Below, piece by piece: positions 1 through 11,119 of a stretch of DNA of 64,000 nucleotides. The translations under genes were made by a program, and so were the position numbers. Source of the stretch: Fragilariopsis cylindrus CCMP1102 (taxonomy: Eukaryota > Bacillariophyta > Bacillariophyceae > Bacillariales > Bacillariaceae). The notes beneath the pieces are model-generated. The model was not told the origin of the DNA. It did not search any database and saw nothing but the letters and a program-made list of their open reading frames with translations. Where the stretch lies: positions 434,001 to 498,000 of the forward strand of contig FMBT01000303.1 of assembly GCA_900095095.1 (NCBI GenBank). The letters are read 5' to 3'. Each line of letters opens with the position of its first letter. Positions within the stretch are counted from its first letter, which is position 1.

Positions 1-3000
1 ACCGCCACCGTCGCCACTTTCACATCATCATCATCATCATCATTAGTAGTAGCAGTAGCAGAAGCAGTGGTAGTATTAAGCTCTAAAATAAAAATTGCAT
101 GTATCAAGAATGGAACGATACATGGATCATTCCGACCACATTCATCAACGTGGCATGATCGTGTTTCTCTTGATGATTCTATACAGTATCGTCCAGTTTC
201 AGTTGTTGGTGTTGGTACAATTTTCGCTTTAGATATAATCCGTGATTGGTGACATGAATTATCACATACACTCCACATCCAATCATTGCATGATAATGCC
301 AATTCTGTATCATCATCATCATCATCATCATCGTCATCGTCGTCATCGTCAGTACCGTCAGCCTCATGGTTGCCTGTCGTTGACGTCTTGTTCTTGATTT
401 TGCTTTTCTTTTTTGTAGTACTCGAATACGAAGAATCGATAATATCGTGAGGAATCGTAACAGTCTCATCATAGTAGTCAGAGTCGCCGTTGTATGTGGT
501 CAATCCCGTCATCGTAGTCCCTGCCTCCGTTTCTCCCCCATTATCTTATCTCTCTTCTCTTGGCTGTATTCTATTGCCTTGATACACGATACATGACACG
601 GTCGATATTCTTGACATAATCCAGCATAACCACTTCCATCATTACAATTTGTTATTACAGATTCATCATCATCGCCACCACCACCACCACCACCACCAAC
701 ATTATCAGATATTGAATTAATTGTATCTTGTGATTCACTCCATTCTTTCATTGCATTTTCGCAATCCTTTAGGTTGAGTGCTTCGTCATCATTATCATTA
801 TCAATGTTATCGAAGCGACCAGTGCCGGTGCCACCACCACCACCAAAATTAGAGTGGAATATTTGTTCGATTTGGAGTGTCCATATTTCATATCCAGATA
901 TTTCAACGTTAGTTGGACTATCCGATGCTTCACATATTGCAATATTGTTATTAAGAATGACACTTTCATAACAACTTTGACTTAATATTGGTGGCTTTTC
1001 ATGATTCAATATACAATTATTATCACTATTATTGTTGTTGATGTTGTTGATGCTATTATTCTCGTCATTATTATTCATAGCAGCAGCAGCAGCAGCAGCA
1101 GAAGTTGCTCCTCCAAATTTTGCTTCATTTTTATTATATTTTGGTATTAAATCATAATTGCATGTACTTTGTGCAAATCCGATCCGACCATGTTGCCAAT
1201 CAAATAATACATTATGTCCCTGCATTGAATTAGCACCCAACACACCACCACGTGTTTCGGTAAAGAATAATCGACTTGTATATACCTTGAGTGTTGGTGA
1301 ATATTCCATATAACTGGTGGCTGGTATTGATAATAACACATCGGACCAATTTTCTATATCTAAATATCCAACTTGACCAACAACAGGTCGAATAATATCA
1401 TCATTATTATTACTATTACCATTACTGTAACCATCTTGTTGGTGTTGTGCTTCTTTCGTACGTTCAGCAGCAGTAGTAGTAGGACTAGTAGGATTAGTAG
1501 TAGGATGAATATGCTGTACCCCTTGTAATTGAATTAATAATGTTGGTAATGATTTTAATTGTTTTTGTGTTAACATCATTGGACTATTGGAATATTCTTT
1601 CCCACCTGTTATTTTTTTCCATATTGTACAAAATTCATCACGGATACTGGATGAGATATAGGTATCAGTTGTACCACTATCCACAATCACACCACGACCT
1701 TTATTCACAGTATCACGATTAAATGTTTTGGTTATTTTATGTATAGTATTATTTTTTTGATTCTTATTCTTATTTTCATCTTCATCATTTGTATTTGATT
1801 CAATTTCATTTATTGGTGTATTAAATAGAAATGATGTACCACCATTGGTACTTAAATAAATATTATTGATATAGACAGTATACCATCCATAGGGTTGTAT
1901 ATTTTTTGCATATACCATTGGACTTGTATCTAATTCAATGGAGGTACCACCAATTGTTAAGGATCCAGCTAACACGCCATGTTTGGAGGTACCTAATTCT
2001 TTCCGAAAACACATACTAAACATATTATATGGAATTTTATCTTTATTATATAATTGTTTTGGTAATGTTAATTCATGTGCCGACATACCCATTATACCAT
2101 CCGCTAATTGTGTAACTTTATGATTGTGTTTTGGTTTTGATTTTGTTTCGTTTAAAAATGCGGAAATGATATTATATATGGAAAGGGGTTGAATAAATTT
2201 GTTAGAAGAAAAGTCAACAATGGACGCAGGAAAACGAAGGAAAACAAACGAGCAAAAGACAACAACAACAACAAAAATCGTTCACTAACTGTTACTTAAT
2301 CATAAGTAATAAATCTTATCTAAATCCTATCTTACTTACCAAATAAACCAGTATTTTTGATTAAACAACCAAAAATAAATTGAATTGAATATTTGGTATC
2401 CGAATTGGATACCGAATCCAAAATTTTTGGATTCCCACAATATATCGTATCACTGCATTGATAGGCGGTCCAGGAGGAACCTTCGGTATAGGCTTGTTTA
2501 AATAGACATCGACTATTTTTACTGTTACTATTACTTCTTGCACTTGCACTTGCACGTAATGATGATGATTGATTATTATTATTTGTTGTAGTTGCTGCAC
2601 TATAGATTTCACAATTATAATTATCTTCCACACATTCATTTGGACATTGCAATGTATAGAATGATTTACTTAAGGTTGGATTAAAATGTGGATCAGTATG
2701 ATAACTTTCACCACAATTATTATTATCATTATTATCACTATTACCATTATTATTTGTAACACCATAATTATTGTTATTACATTCATTTTTGATTGGTAAA
2801 CCGGTAAAATGTGATCCAGTATCGACAATCACTGATTGTCGTTGTGGGATTGGTGAACCAACATAGATATGTACATAATGTGTACCATATCCTTGACTTA
2901 GTGGTATACCTTGATAATTATTATCATATTTTATGTTACCATTTAAGGATTGTAGTAATAATTTTCGATAATGTTGACGTTGACGATGACGAAGTTTATT

Positions 3001-4029
3001 GTTATTGCTACTACTATTCATACTATTCATAGTAGACGACATAGACATAATCTTTTCAACAATAATATTGTCATCAGTTGCATAATCATGAAAGATTAAT
3101 CCATCATCATCGTTTTTGTCGTTGTCGCCATTGCTATTGCTATTATTGCTACTACTACTACTACTACCAACGTTAGTTGCAGTATAATTATGATAATTCC
3201 CATCCCAATACGGATGTAAGTTTAGTTTAAATTTTATACGAAAGTCACGTTCATATTTTGATATATGTCGATATTTTATAAAATCATTATAATGATGATT
3301 GTCATCGTCATCGTCGTCATCGTCATCATCATCGTCGTCGTCGTCATCGTCATTTGTCTCATTATTATTAGAAGAAGAAGAAGAAGAAGTGACAGATTTT
3401 TTTTTACTTAGAGGAGGATGTAATGTAGAATATACACCACGTGCATATGGATGAAACCATTCATTTGGATAATTATACTCGTAATTTTCATCGACGTCGT
3501 CGACGTCGTCGTCATCATCAATATCTTTATCTAATAGTCTCCTTTTTTGTTTTCTTGTTCTACTTTTTCTTTGTCTCCTCCTCCGACGACGTTGTCTTCT
3601 TTCTTCAATTAAAACGGATGTTGGTCGTAATTCCATTTGAATTATTTTATTATTATTATTATTGTTCTCATTATTTCCATTTTCATTATTGTCAATGTCA
3701 CTGTCACTACTGTCATTGCTATCGCTATTCTGGTATTGTTGTTTCTGATTATGTTGCTGTTGCTGTTGTTGTTTTTTGGTCATTGATCTTCTACTACTAC
3801 TACTACTTTCCCTTATTGGTAGTCGTCCCGATGTCGTCGAACCTGAACGCGACATCGAACTTACATCAATAGCAAAAATGAAACCAAAACAGACAACAAA
3901 AAAGAAAAATAGTACAGGCGACGAATGCGACGACGACGACGATGTCGTCCTCCTCGTTATTGTGGGCGATACTTCACCTTGTTTCTTTCTGATTATTGAC
4001 GACCACCACCACGACCACCATCTTATCAT
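1..4029 (-). CDS. pepsin-like (A1) aspartic protease with Cys-rich tail, 3' end beyond window
   Basis: Exon 1 runs 4029 to 2340 (donor G|GTAAGT). Exon 2 starts near 2115; joining them gives the family's TQLADGIMGMS segment across a 224-nt intron (2116-2339). Both catalytic aspartates are visible: VIVDTGSHFTG (Asp about 403) and VIVDSGTTDTY in exon 2, so the two-lobed fold is complete. The N-terminus (residues 1-60) has one hydrophobic stretch, a signal or anchor, so the product is probably secretory or vacuolar. A long Asn/Asp/Ser/Arg low-complexity region precedes the catalytic part. The exon 2 frame stops at 509, but a second frame continues to base 1 with a Cys-rich, thrombospondin-1-like run (WMWSVCDNSCHQSR, then ETRSCHVDECGRNDPC). 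The link is either a short intron (a 70-nt GT-AG candidate lies at about 520-590) or a one-base shift. The family call is firm; the 3' structure is not. Confidence 0.85.
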
Positions 4030-5065
4030 TGTTATAACTATATACGTTATTTTTCAGATAGAACTACTACGTCACGGTCCTCTTCTCTACTTGCTTCTGT
4101 TGTTGTTGTCCATTGTTGTTTCTATTGGATTATATTTTATTTTAAATGAAGTTATAAGTTACTTTCTACAGTACAGTATAACAGGTTTTCACTTGTTTTT
4201 CTAATTATGAAAAAAAATTCAAAAAAATGATGATTTCGTTCAAATCGAGCTAGTCGAGTCAGTCATGAGTCAAAAGGAGTTTCGTTCATGACTGACTGGC
4301 TGACTGATCTGACTGGCTGGCCCTGTAACGATTGATGGGCAAACAAATAAGAAATGAAATAAGAAAAATAGTAATAATAGATAGTACAGTAATAATGATA
4401 ATTGGGATAATGATGATGCGAATTGTGCAATTGTGCAATTGGTAGTGGTAGTGGTGACGATATAATGGATGAGATTTACGATGACGATGGGAAAAAACAG
4501 ATGGTAGGCAGTGCTACCATAATAAAAGAATCAACAACAATAACTACAAACGACGGTTGATAGATACTTCAAGTAGATAGATACTGTATATCGTAAATTT
4601 AATTAATTAATACTAAATGCTTGATATAGTATCATAACTGTTCATTGGGCGTGGCAGTTTTTCCTTCGTTAATAGTATGTATCATTGATACCTTGACGAG
4701 AATAAAAAAATCAGAAGTAGTGTTGTTGAGTTGCGCATTATTTGTCAAAGAAAACGAGAAGTAGTAATCTTCTTTATCCCTTTACAGTATCGTGAAAAAA
4801 TGAGGTCATGTCACTGAAACATACATCTCGTTTTATCCTGCTTCCCCTCCCTAAATCGGATTGACTTGATAGTATTGAGTTACGTACTGTATTGTTGTAC
4901 CAGTAACTGACGGAGCAGCCGAAGGGTTAATCCCGTCTTGTGGGAACTTGTCTACTCTGGATGGCGCATCAATTGCAGGAGGAGATAAAATTTTCAAAGC
5001 TGATGATATTACTATTGATGAATCAGGAATTATCTTTGATAAAATCAATTTCGATTTAATTTAAT
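4030..5065. other. intergenic, no supported gene
   Basis: About 1 kb between the aspartic protease start and the D-lactate dehydrogenase stop. It holds AT-rich low-complexity DNA, poly-A runs and a short two-frame open stretch at 4851-5048 without recognisable homology. It probably contains the protease promoter and the 3' UTR of the dehydrogenase, but no distinct element can be pointed to. Confidence 0.5.
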
Positions 5066-8052
5066 TTAATTAACAACTTTTCCAGGATTCATTATATTAT
5101 TTGGATCAATTGCCTTTTTAATTAATTCCATCATATGGATAGTACCTGGTCCGTATTGTTTCTTTAGATATTTAATTTTTCCATATCCTACACCTACAAT
5201 GCAATGCAATATACAAAAAGAAGTAAAGATGAAAACGAAAAGTATAGTGATTCGATTTGACGAACGGTGCACGCGTTGTCAGGTGATGTTAATAAATGAA
5301 TACATGAATGAATGAAACGAATCGAATCGAATCAAGGGGTACTCGTGCGTGTTTTTGCTTCACAACAATTATGAAACAAAACACCTCAACAGAAACACCA
5401 ACACTAACATAAACATAAACGACTGACTGACTCACCATGTTCACCAGTACATGTCCCACCAGCATCAAGTGTACGTTGGATTATATTTTCATGTATAGTA
5501 AAAACTTTAGACATGTATTCATCTGATTCTTCTCCATCGTCATCATTTGATCCATCGTTTATTGGTAATATACAGTGAAAATTTCCATCACCAGCATGAC
5601 CAAAACAAGGACCAACCACACCTAATGAATTAATATCATTAATAGTATCTTCAATAACATTAGCAAATTTTGATATTGGTACACATGAATCTGTCAATAC
5701 AGCAGTTGTACAACCCTTACGGTATGCAATAGATGCATAGTATAAATTATGTCGTGCTGCCCATAATGCTTTACGTTCATCTTCATTTGATGTAAATTGA
5801 AAATTATTGCCATTAAAATCGTTAACACATATTTCTTGTGTTATTAAAATTTGTTCATCCAGTGCTTGTTTTGATGCTGCTTGAAATTCTAAAAACAATG
5901 TTGGTTTTTCTTCCATTTTTTTAGTAACGTCATCTTTAGCAAGACTTGCATTGAATGCAGCCACACTTGTTTTATCTAATAATTCACATCGTGCAAGTCC
6001 AGATATATCATGTAATTTTAACATTGCGACTGTATTAGCTGCATCAGATATTGTATCAAATACACATACAGCAGCAATTATATGTTGTGGTATTGGATGC
6101 AATTTAACTGTTATTGATGTTATAACACCTAACGTGCCCTGTTTTTTTTTGTTTCGTTTTTTATTTTTAATGCAAGCCAAAAATATTCGAAGGAAACAAA
6201 ACAAAAAGAAGGGCGTGTGTGAGTGATGTGAGTGAGTGAGGACAAGAAATATAAACATGAAACATTCTGATTTCATGCCTTCTGTCTTCACGGCCCTTTT
6301 CTTTTTTTCTTCCTCCTCGTCCTCCACGAGTACTAAATTGACAGGACCTCCCATCAGCATACCCATCCTCCCCACCACCATCACTTGTATACAGCATCAT
6401 CAAAAACGTGTCGATGAGGATGAGAATGAGGATGTACGTCGGGAGATTACACATTGTTATCCCCTGGAATTCCTCACCATCACCATCACCATCACCGTCG
6501 CATCGTTGTTGTTGTTGCTGTTGTTGTTTTTGTCACGGTAATGTTATTAATTATTGCTGCTGGAGGAGTCCCTCCCCCCCCTCCTTTCTCCTGCTAACTT
6601 CGCAGCAAATAAAAAACAAACAAACAACAAACACATAGATTTGCACTTGACACACTTCAACGTCAAACGTCAAACGTCAAAACGTACCTCTGAACCACAC
6701 ATTAAACTAAGTAAATCATATCCAGCACTTGATTTTAAGGCTTTTGTACCTATTTTTTCACATATTGTACCATCTGGTAAAACACATTTCAATTCTAAAA
6801 TATTTTCTCTCATTGTACCATACTTTATCGATGTGGTACCAGAGGCACCAGTTGCCACCATACCCCCAATAGTGGCACTACCTGCACCAGGATCCACTAC
6901 AAATTGCATCCCGGTATGACGCAATGCCTCATTTAATGCTGTACGTGATACACCTGCACCAACTATTGCAATTGGATCAGGTAACAAGCTTTCATCCTCA
7001 TCATTATTATCATTATTGTTATTGTTATTGTTATTGTTATTGTTGTTTTCATAGACATCTATTTCATCCGGTAATATAATTTGTTGAAATTCTTTTCCAT
7101 AGGTCATATCTAATGATATTGTACCATATTGCAATGCACAGACATGACCTTCCACTGATGTTCCTGCACCAAATGGTATGACTGGTATCATGTGTTCATT
7201 ACAATATTTTAGTATTATGGATATATCATTGATTGTGGATGGACGTACAATGACATCAGGTGTTATTATTGATTGTGACGATGACTCTTCTGATTTTTCT
7301 ACTATTGACTCCTCCTCGTTGTTGTTAGTATTACTCCCCTTATCATTATGATTATGATTATCATTATCAAATCCACGATGGTGTGATTCACCACGACCAT
7401 GTCGTTCTAATTCATATGAATTAATAGAAAATTCACATTCATTTGATAATTTATTTGAAAGTTTAAGATCTTCTAGTGATGATAAAATCCTTTCTTGTCG
7501 TAATGATTTACTATTTTTGTTAGTACTATTGTTGGTACTATTGTTAGTACTGTTACTGATACTATTGTTACTGTTATTACTGTTATTACTTGTACTTGTA
7601 CAAAATAAACGATGACGATGACGATGATGAGTGATATCTCTAGATGGCCATCGTCGAATGGCGTCACCACCAGCACCATCACACCCACCACAATAATCAT
7701 AATCATATCGGCGATAATCATTATGATCATTATAATGTCGGCGATTATCTCTTACGGGTGATGCAATCGCTGTCGCTGTTGCAGTCGCTGCTGCTATTGA
7801 TGTTGCTGCTGATGATGTTGCTGTTGCTGGGAACGTACTACTTGGTATCAGTGTATTAGTATTAGTATTAGTAGTCGTAACAAGAGTCGACGTCAGTATC
7901 ATTATCTTCGGTCTTCTGGTGATTCTTAATATATCATTATGTAGTACGTGTACGCGTACACCACCAATCCTTCTCATCCTCATCATCATCGTCGTCGTCG
8001 ACGTCGTCGTCGTCGTGAATTTGTTCCTTGTTTCTTGTTTTTGTTCTAACAA
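5066..8052 (-). CDS. FAD-linked D-lactate dehydrogenase (cytochrome type), three exons
   Basis: Oxidises D-lactate (or a close D-2-hydroxy acid) to the keto acid through FAD, normally in mitochondria. Exons: 8052-6688 (donor GAG|GTACGT), 6138-5436 (acceptor AACAG|GGCACG, donor G|GTGAGT), 5193-5066 (acceptor TTGTAG|GTGTAG). Joined they give 731 residues in one frame; both junctions restore family motifs (MCGSE|GTLGVITS and TGEHG|VGYGK). The PCMH-type FAD-binding domain covers residues about 264-455, with IPFGAGTSVEGH and VDPGAGSATIGGMVATGASG. The C-terminal oxidase domain follows and ends KKAIDPNNIMNPGKVVN. The first 250 residues are a long Arg/Thr/Asn-rich extension, compatible with a mitochondrial presequence plus low-complexity insert; an alternative start is the MMMRMRR cluster at residue 22. 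D-2-hydroxyglutarate or glycolate oxidase-type activity cannot be excluded. Confidence 0.9.
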
Positions 8053-8632
8053 TTAGGCTTGTATTAATGTACAGTATTTATGCATAGTATGTCGTCGTCT
8101 TGTTGTTGTTGTTGTTGTTTGAATGGGAATAATTCCTCCGGTAATCATTATTATTTGTATTTGGTTTCGTGCGTGATTGATTTTTGATTGCTCGTGATTG
8201 GACTTCACTGTGACCTTCCGGTGATATTGTACATTAACAAAACAACGGTATGCAAGAGGGGGAGGGGGGGGGGGGGACGATAAGAAAGTTGTGCTAGCTA
8301 GATGTAGTTCAATTTAGGCTGTTGTAGCTCTATTAAAAGAATATATACGTTTTAGATGAGAATTTATTATTATATATTATATATGTAGAAGTAACTGTAT
8401 TTTCATTTTTGTTTGTCTCACTGGATCCTCTATTTTTGTTGTTATACTGTTATACTGTTATTCGTTCATTTGAGTGGAGTGAATGAGTGATTGAGTGTAT
8501 GCAAAAAGAGTGCGTTGCTTTGTAGTCTTTGTTCATACGTATACGATATATCGTTACAGTTATTGTTAGGATGATGAGTTTTGTATTGTGTTATTGTATT
8601 ACTTGTCTTCGTTTTGTTTTGTTTCGATTTGT
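8053..8632. other. intergenic spacer with G homopolymer
   Basis: Probable promoter region of the D-lactate dehydrogenase and 3' flank of the adhesin-like gene. A G-rich tract (about 8257-8276) and short TTG and AT repeats are visible. No other gene was seen. Confidence 0.5.
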
Positions 8633-11119
8633 TTACTCGTTTTCAATTTCAAGTGCCTCAGCTCGTTCATCAAGGATATCATCAATATCATATTGGATTT
8701 CATTTGTTTCAAGATCAAGTATGTCAACCAAGTTTTCAACATCTTCTAATTCTTTCATTAATGTACGTGCCTCGCTGTCAGCTGCTAATGAACGACGACT
8801 AAGTTGACCAGTTAGTAATAGTTTGAATTTTTTAATATTATCTCCATCCAATTTAAATGATTTAGATCCGATACGTAATTCAATAACCTTCGCACGTACA
8901 ATCCAATCACCGCTTTTGGCTGCAATAACTTTTTTTTTGCTGTCTGGATCTAAACCAATTGCCATAGCATAATTACCTTTAACTAGAGCGTTTTGTCCCA
9001 TTGCTACTGCATAGTCACCTTTAACTACATTATTTTTACCACCTAATATAGTCGACCATTTTTTTTTTACTTGATTTTTTTCACCACCTAAAATAGTATT
9101 GAATCCATTCGAAATTTTGTTTTTAAACCCACCACCAATGAATCCATTTGAACCACTTTTGCCTATTTTATTCTTGAATCCACCACCAATTGCACTACCT
9201 TGACCCTTCACCAGATTTTCTTCACCACCACCAATGAATGATACTTCGCCTGAAACAACATTTCTGGTACCGCCACCAATTGTAGATAAGGTGCTCACTG
9301 CTCCATTCCCATCACCACCACCAACTGATGATCCTGAACCAACTGCTATATTTCCTCTACCACCACCGACAACACTTACTGAGCCAATTGCTTCATTATT
9401 TTGACCACCATTAACAACAGCACCATTACCAACTGCACTATTATTATCTCCGCCAGCATTAGTTGCAGAATCAGGTTCAGGCACCTTTTTCTTCTTAAGT
9501 GCTCGTTCTGGTTGGGATAATTCTTTAATGTCATAACTTGATTCATCATCAACAACAAGTCCACGTTGTTCTTCTTGCTCTTTCACTAATGATGTAAGTT
9601 CCTTTTGAAGTTTCATTTTAGTACCTTGTTGTTCTTCATGTTTATTCTTTTGTTCTTGAATGAGTTCACGAATCATTGCAGGAGTCATCATTTCCTTCTT
9701 TTCTTCACCACGAAGATTACGTCTTTCTGGCTCTAAAATATCTTGTAATATTGAAATACTTTCTTCATTAATAATTGCTTGCTGATTACCAATCTGGAAG
9801 ATATAACGCTTGGCAGCACTTGTCCAGGTTTTCTTGCCAGTAGATGATAATTTACCATCTCCAGTTTGTAAATTAATAACTAATGATTGATCATCGTTAG
9901 CACGAGCATTACGTCCAAAGGCAATAGAAAAATCACCATTTGCCCTATTATTTCGCCCACCAGGAATGGTTGATCCTTTACCTTCTGCTACATTATCTTG
10001 ACCACCACCAATAACGGCATAATCACCACCGACCGTGTTACCTTTACCACCACCAATAACACCATTTTCAGCAAAACATGCATTGTTTTGTCCACCAACA
10101 ATGGTACAAAAGTCTGCTTCAATAAAATTGAAACTTCCGCCACCAATTGTTCCACTTTCACTTCCACCAATTCCATTAGATGCACCACCAACAATTGTTG
10201 AATCTGTACATTCATCACAGATAGAATTTCTACTTCCACCTAAAATTGTTGTTGCACTACCCCTCGCTTCATTGAATTCACCACCTGTAACAGTAGCAAA
10301 ATTATTATCGTCAGCTGCAGTGTTGTTGAAACCACCAGAAACGACATTAAATTTACCTAATGCGGAATTATCTTCACCTCCAGAAATAACTGATCCTTCA
10401 CCGGTAAAACCCACCGTAGGTGATCCTGAAGGTGATCCTGTAGGTGATCCAGTAGGGAATTCCGTAGGGTTTCTCGTAGGCGAATCCGTAGGGAATTCCG
10501 TAGGGAATGCAGTAGTAGGGAATGCAGTAGGCGATGCAGTAGGTGATGCCGTAGGTGATGCCGTAGGTGATCCTGAAGGTGATCCTGTAGGTGATGCAGT
10601 AGGTGATCCTGTAGGTGATCCTGAAGGTGATGCAGTAGGCGATCCAGTAGGGAATTCCGTAGGGTTTCTCGTAGGCGAATCCGTAGGGAATTCCGTAGGG
10701 AATGCAGTAGTAGGGAATGCAGTAGGCGATGCAGTAGGTGATGCCGTAGGTGATGCCGTAGGTGATACTGTAGGCGATACAGTAGGTGATTCAGTAGGTG
10801 ATTCAGTAGGTGATCCTGTAGGTGATCCTGAAGGTGATGCAGTAGGCGATCCAGTAGGGAATTCCGTAGGGTTTCTCGTAGGCGAATCCGTAGGGAAAAA
10901 AGTAGGCGATGCAGTTGGCGAATCAGATGGTGCTGGACTGGCCGTTGGGAATGTACCACCTGATGTTGGTGCTGAAGTTGGGTCTGATTCAATACCACTA
11001 TCAGATCCACTTGAAGTAGCTGATGGTGCATCAGTTGATTGGGCGTTTACTACACCGAATCGAGTGTTACTGCAAGACAAGGCTGCGATTGCTAGGACGG
11101 CATAATAATGAAACTTCAT
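8633..11119 (-). CDS. secreted protein with Ser-Pro-Thr repeats and bacterial adhesin-head-like GGG/N repeats
   Basis: An 828-residue single-exon protein. Residues 1-26 are a signal peptide (MKFHYYAVLAIAALSC, ending VNAQS). Residues about 30-235 are a proline/serine/threonine stalk built of SPTxSPT, FPT and NPT units. Two blocks follow, near 236-390 and 530-690, of about 14-residue repeats of the form S-x-I-x-GG-x-x-N-x-A-x-G. These resemble the left-handed beta-roll heads of bacterial trimeric autotransporters (YadA/Hia type). Between the blocks lies a charged, Glu/Lys/Gln-rich probable coiled coil (about 440-530), and the C-terminus is acidic with no membrane segment. It is likely an extracellular, cell-wall or adhesive protein. 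The repeats and signal are seen; the fold is inferred from the pattern. At DNA level the SPT region contains a higher-order repeat of roughly 200 bp. Confidence 0.8.
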   Translation of the reverse strand: MKFHYYAVLAIAALSCSNTRFGVVNAQSTDAPSATSSGSDSGIESDPTSAPTSGGTFPTASPAPSDSPTASPTFFPTDSPTRNPTEFPTGSPTASPSGSPTGSPTESPTESPTVSPTVSPTASPTASPTASPTAFPTTAFPTEFPTDSPTRNPTEFPTGSPTASPSGSPTGSPTASPTGSPSGSPTASPTASPTASPTAFPTTAFPTEFPTDSPTRNPTEFPTGSPTGSPSGSPTVGFTGEGSVISGGEDNSALGKFNVVSGGFNNTAADDNNFATVTGGEFNEARGSATTILGGSRNSICDECTDSTIVGGASNGIGGSESGTIGGGSFNFIEADFCTIVGGQNNACFAENGVIGGGKGNTVGGDYAVIGGGQDNVAEGKGSTIPGGRNNRANGDFSIAFGRNARANDDQSLVINLQTGDGKLSSTGKKTWTSAAKRYIFQIGNQQAIINEESISILQDILEPERRNLRGEEKKEMMTPAMIRELIQEQKNKHEEQQGTKMKLQKELTSLVKEQEEQRGLVVDDESSYDIKELSQPERALKKKKVPEPDSATNAGGDNNSAVGNGAVVNGGQNNEAIGSVSVVGGGRGNIAVGSGSSVGGGDGNGAVSTLSTIGGGTRNVVSGEVSFIGGGEENLVKGQGSAIGGGFKNKIGKSGSNGFIGGGFKNKISNGFNTILGGEKNQVKKKWSTILGGKNNVVKGDYAVAMGQNALVKGNYAMAIGLDPDSKKKVIAAKSGDWIVRAKVIELRIGSKSFKLDGDNIKKFKLLLTGQLSRRSLAADSEARTLMKELEDVENLVDILDLETNEIQYDIDDILDERAEALEIENE
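10430..10910 (-). repeat. higher-order tandem repeat encoding the Ser-Pro-Thr stalk
   Basis: Short 12-18 bp units such as GTAGGTGATGCC and GTAGGGAATTCC are arranged in a longer block that recurs almost unchanged near 10450, 10645 and, partly, 10855. The repeat lies in frame inside the secreted-protein gene, so unit gain or loss changes stalk length without breaking the frame. The long opposite-strand open frame over this region is a by-product of the repeat. Confidence 0.75.

Noticed and set aside
4851-5048. Short open frames on both strands (PSAAPSVTGTTIQY / DGAAEGLIPSCGNL)
   Set aside because: No start context, no homology recognised, and it lies in the 3' flank of the D-lactate dehydrogenase. 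Could be a fragment but cannot be supported.
10035-11105. 356-residue plus-strand frame rich in VGDPVGDAVG
   Set aside because: Exact antisense of the Ser-Pro-Thr repeat of the minus-strand secreted protein. Repeats of 3n length are open in several frames; no signal peptide or non-repeat domain.
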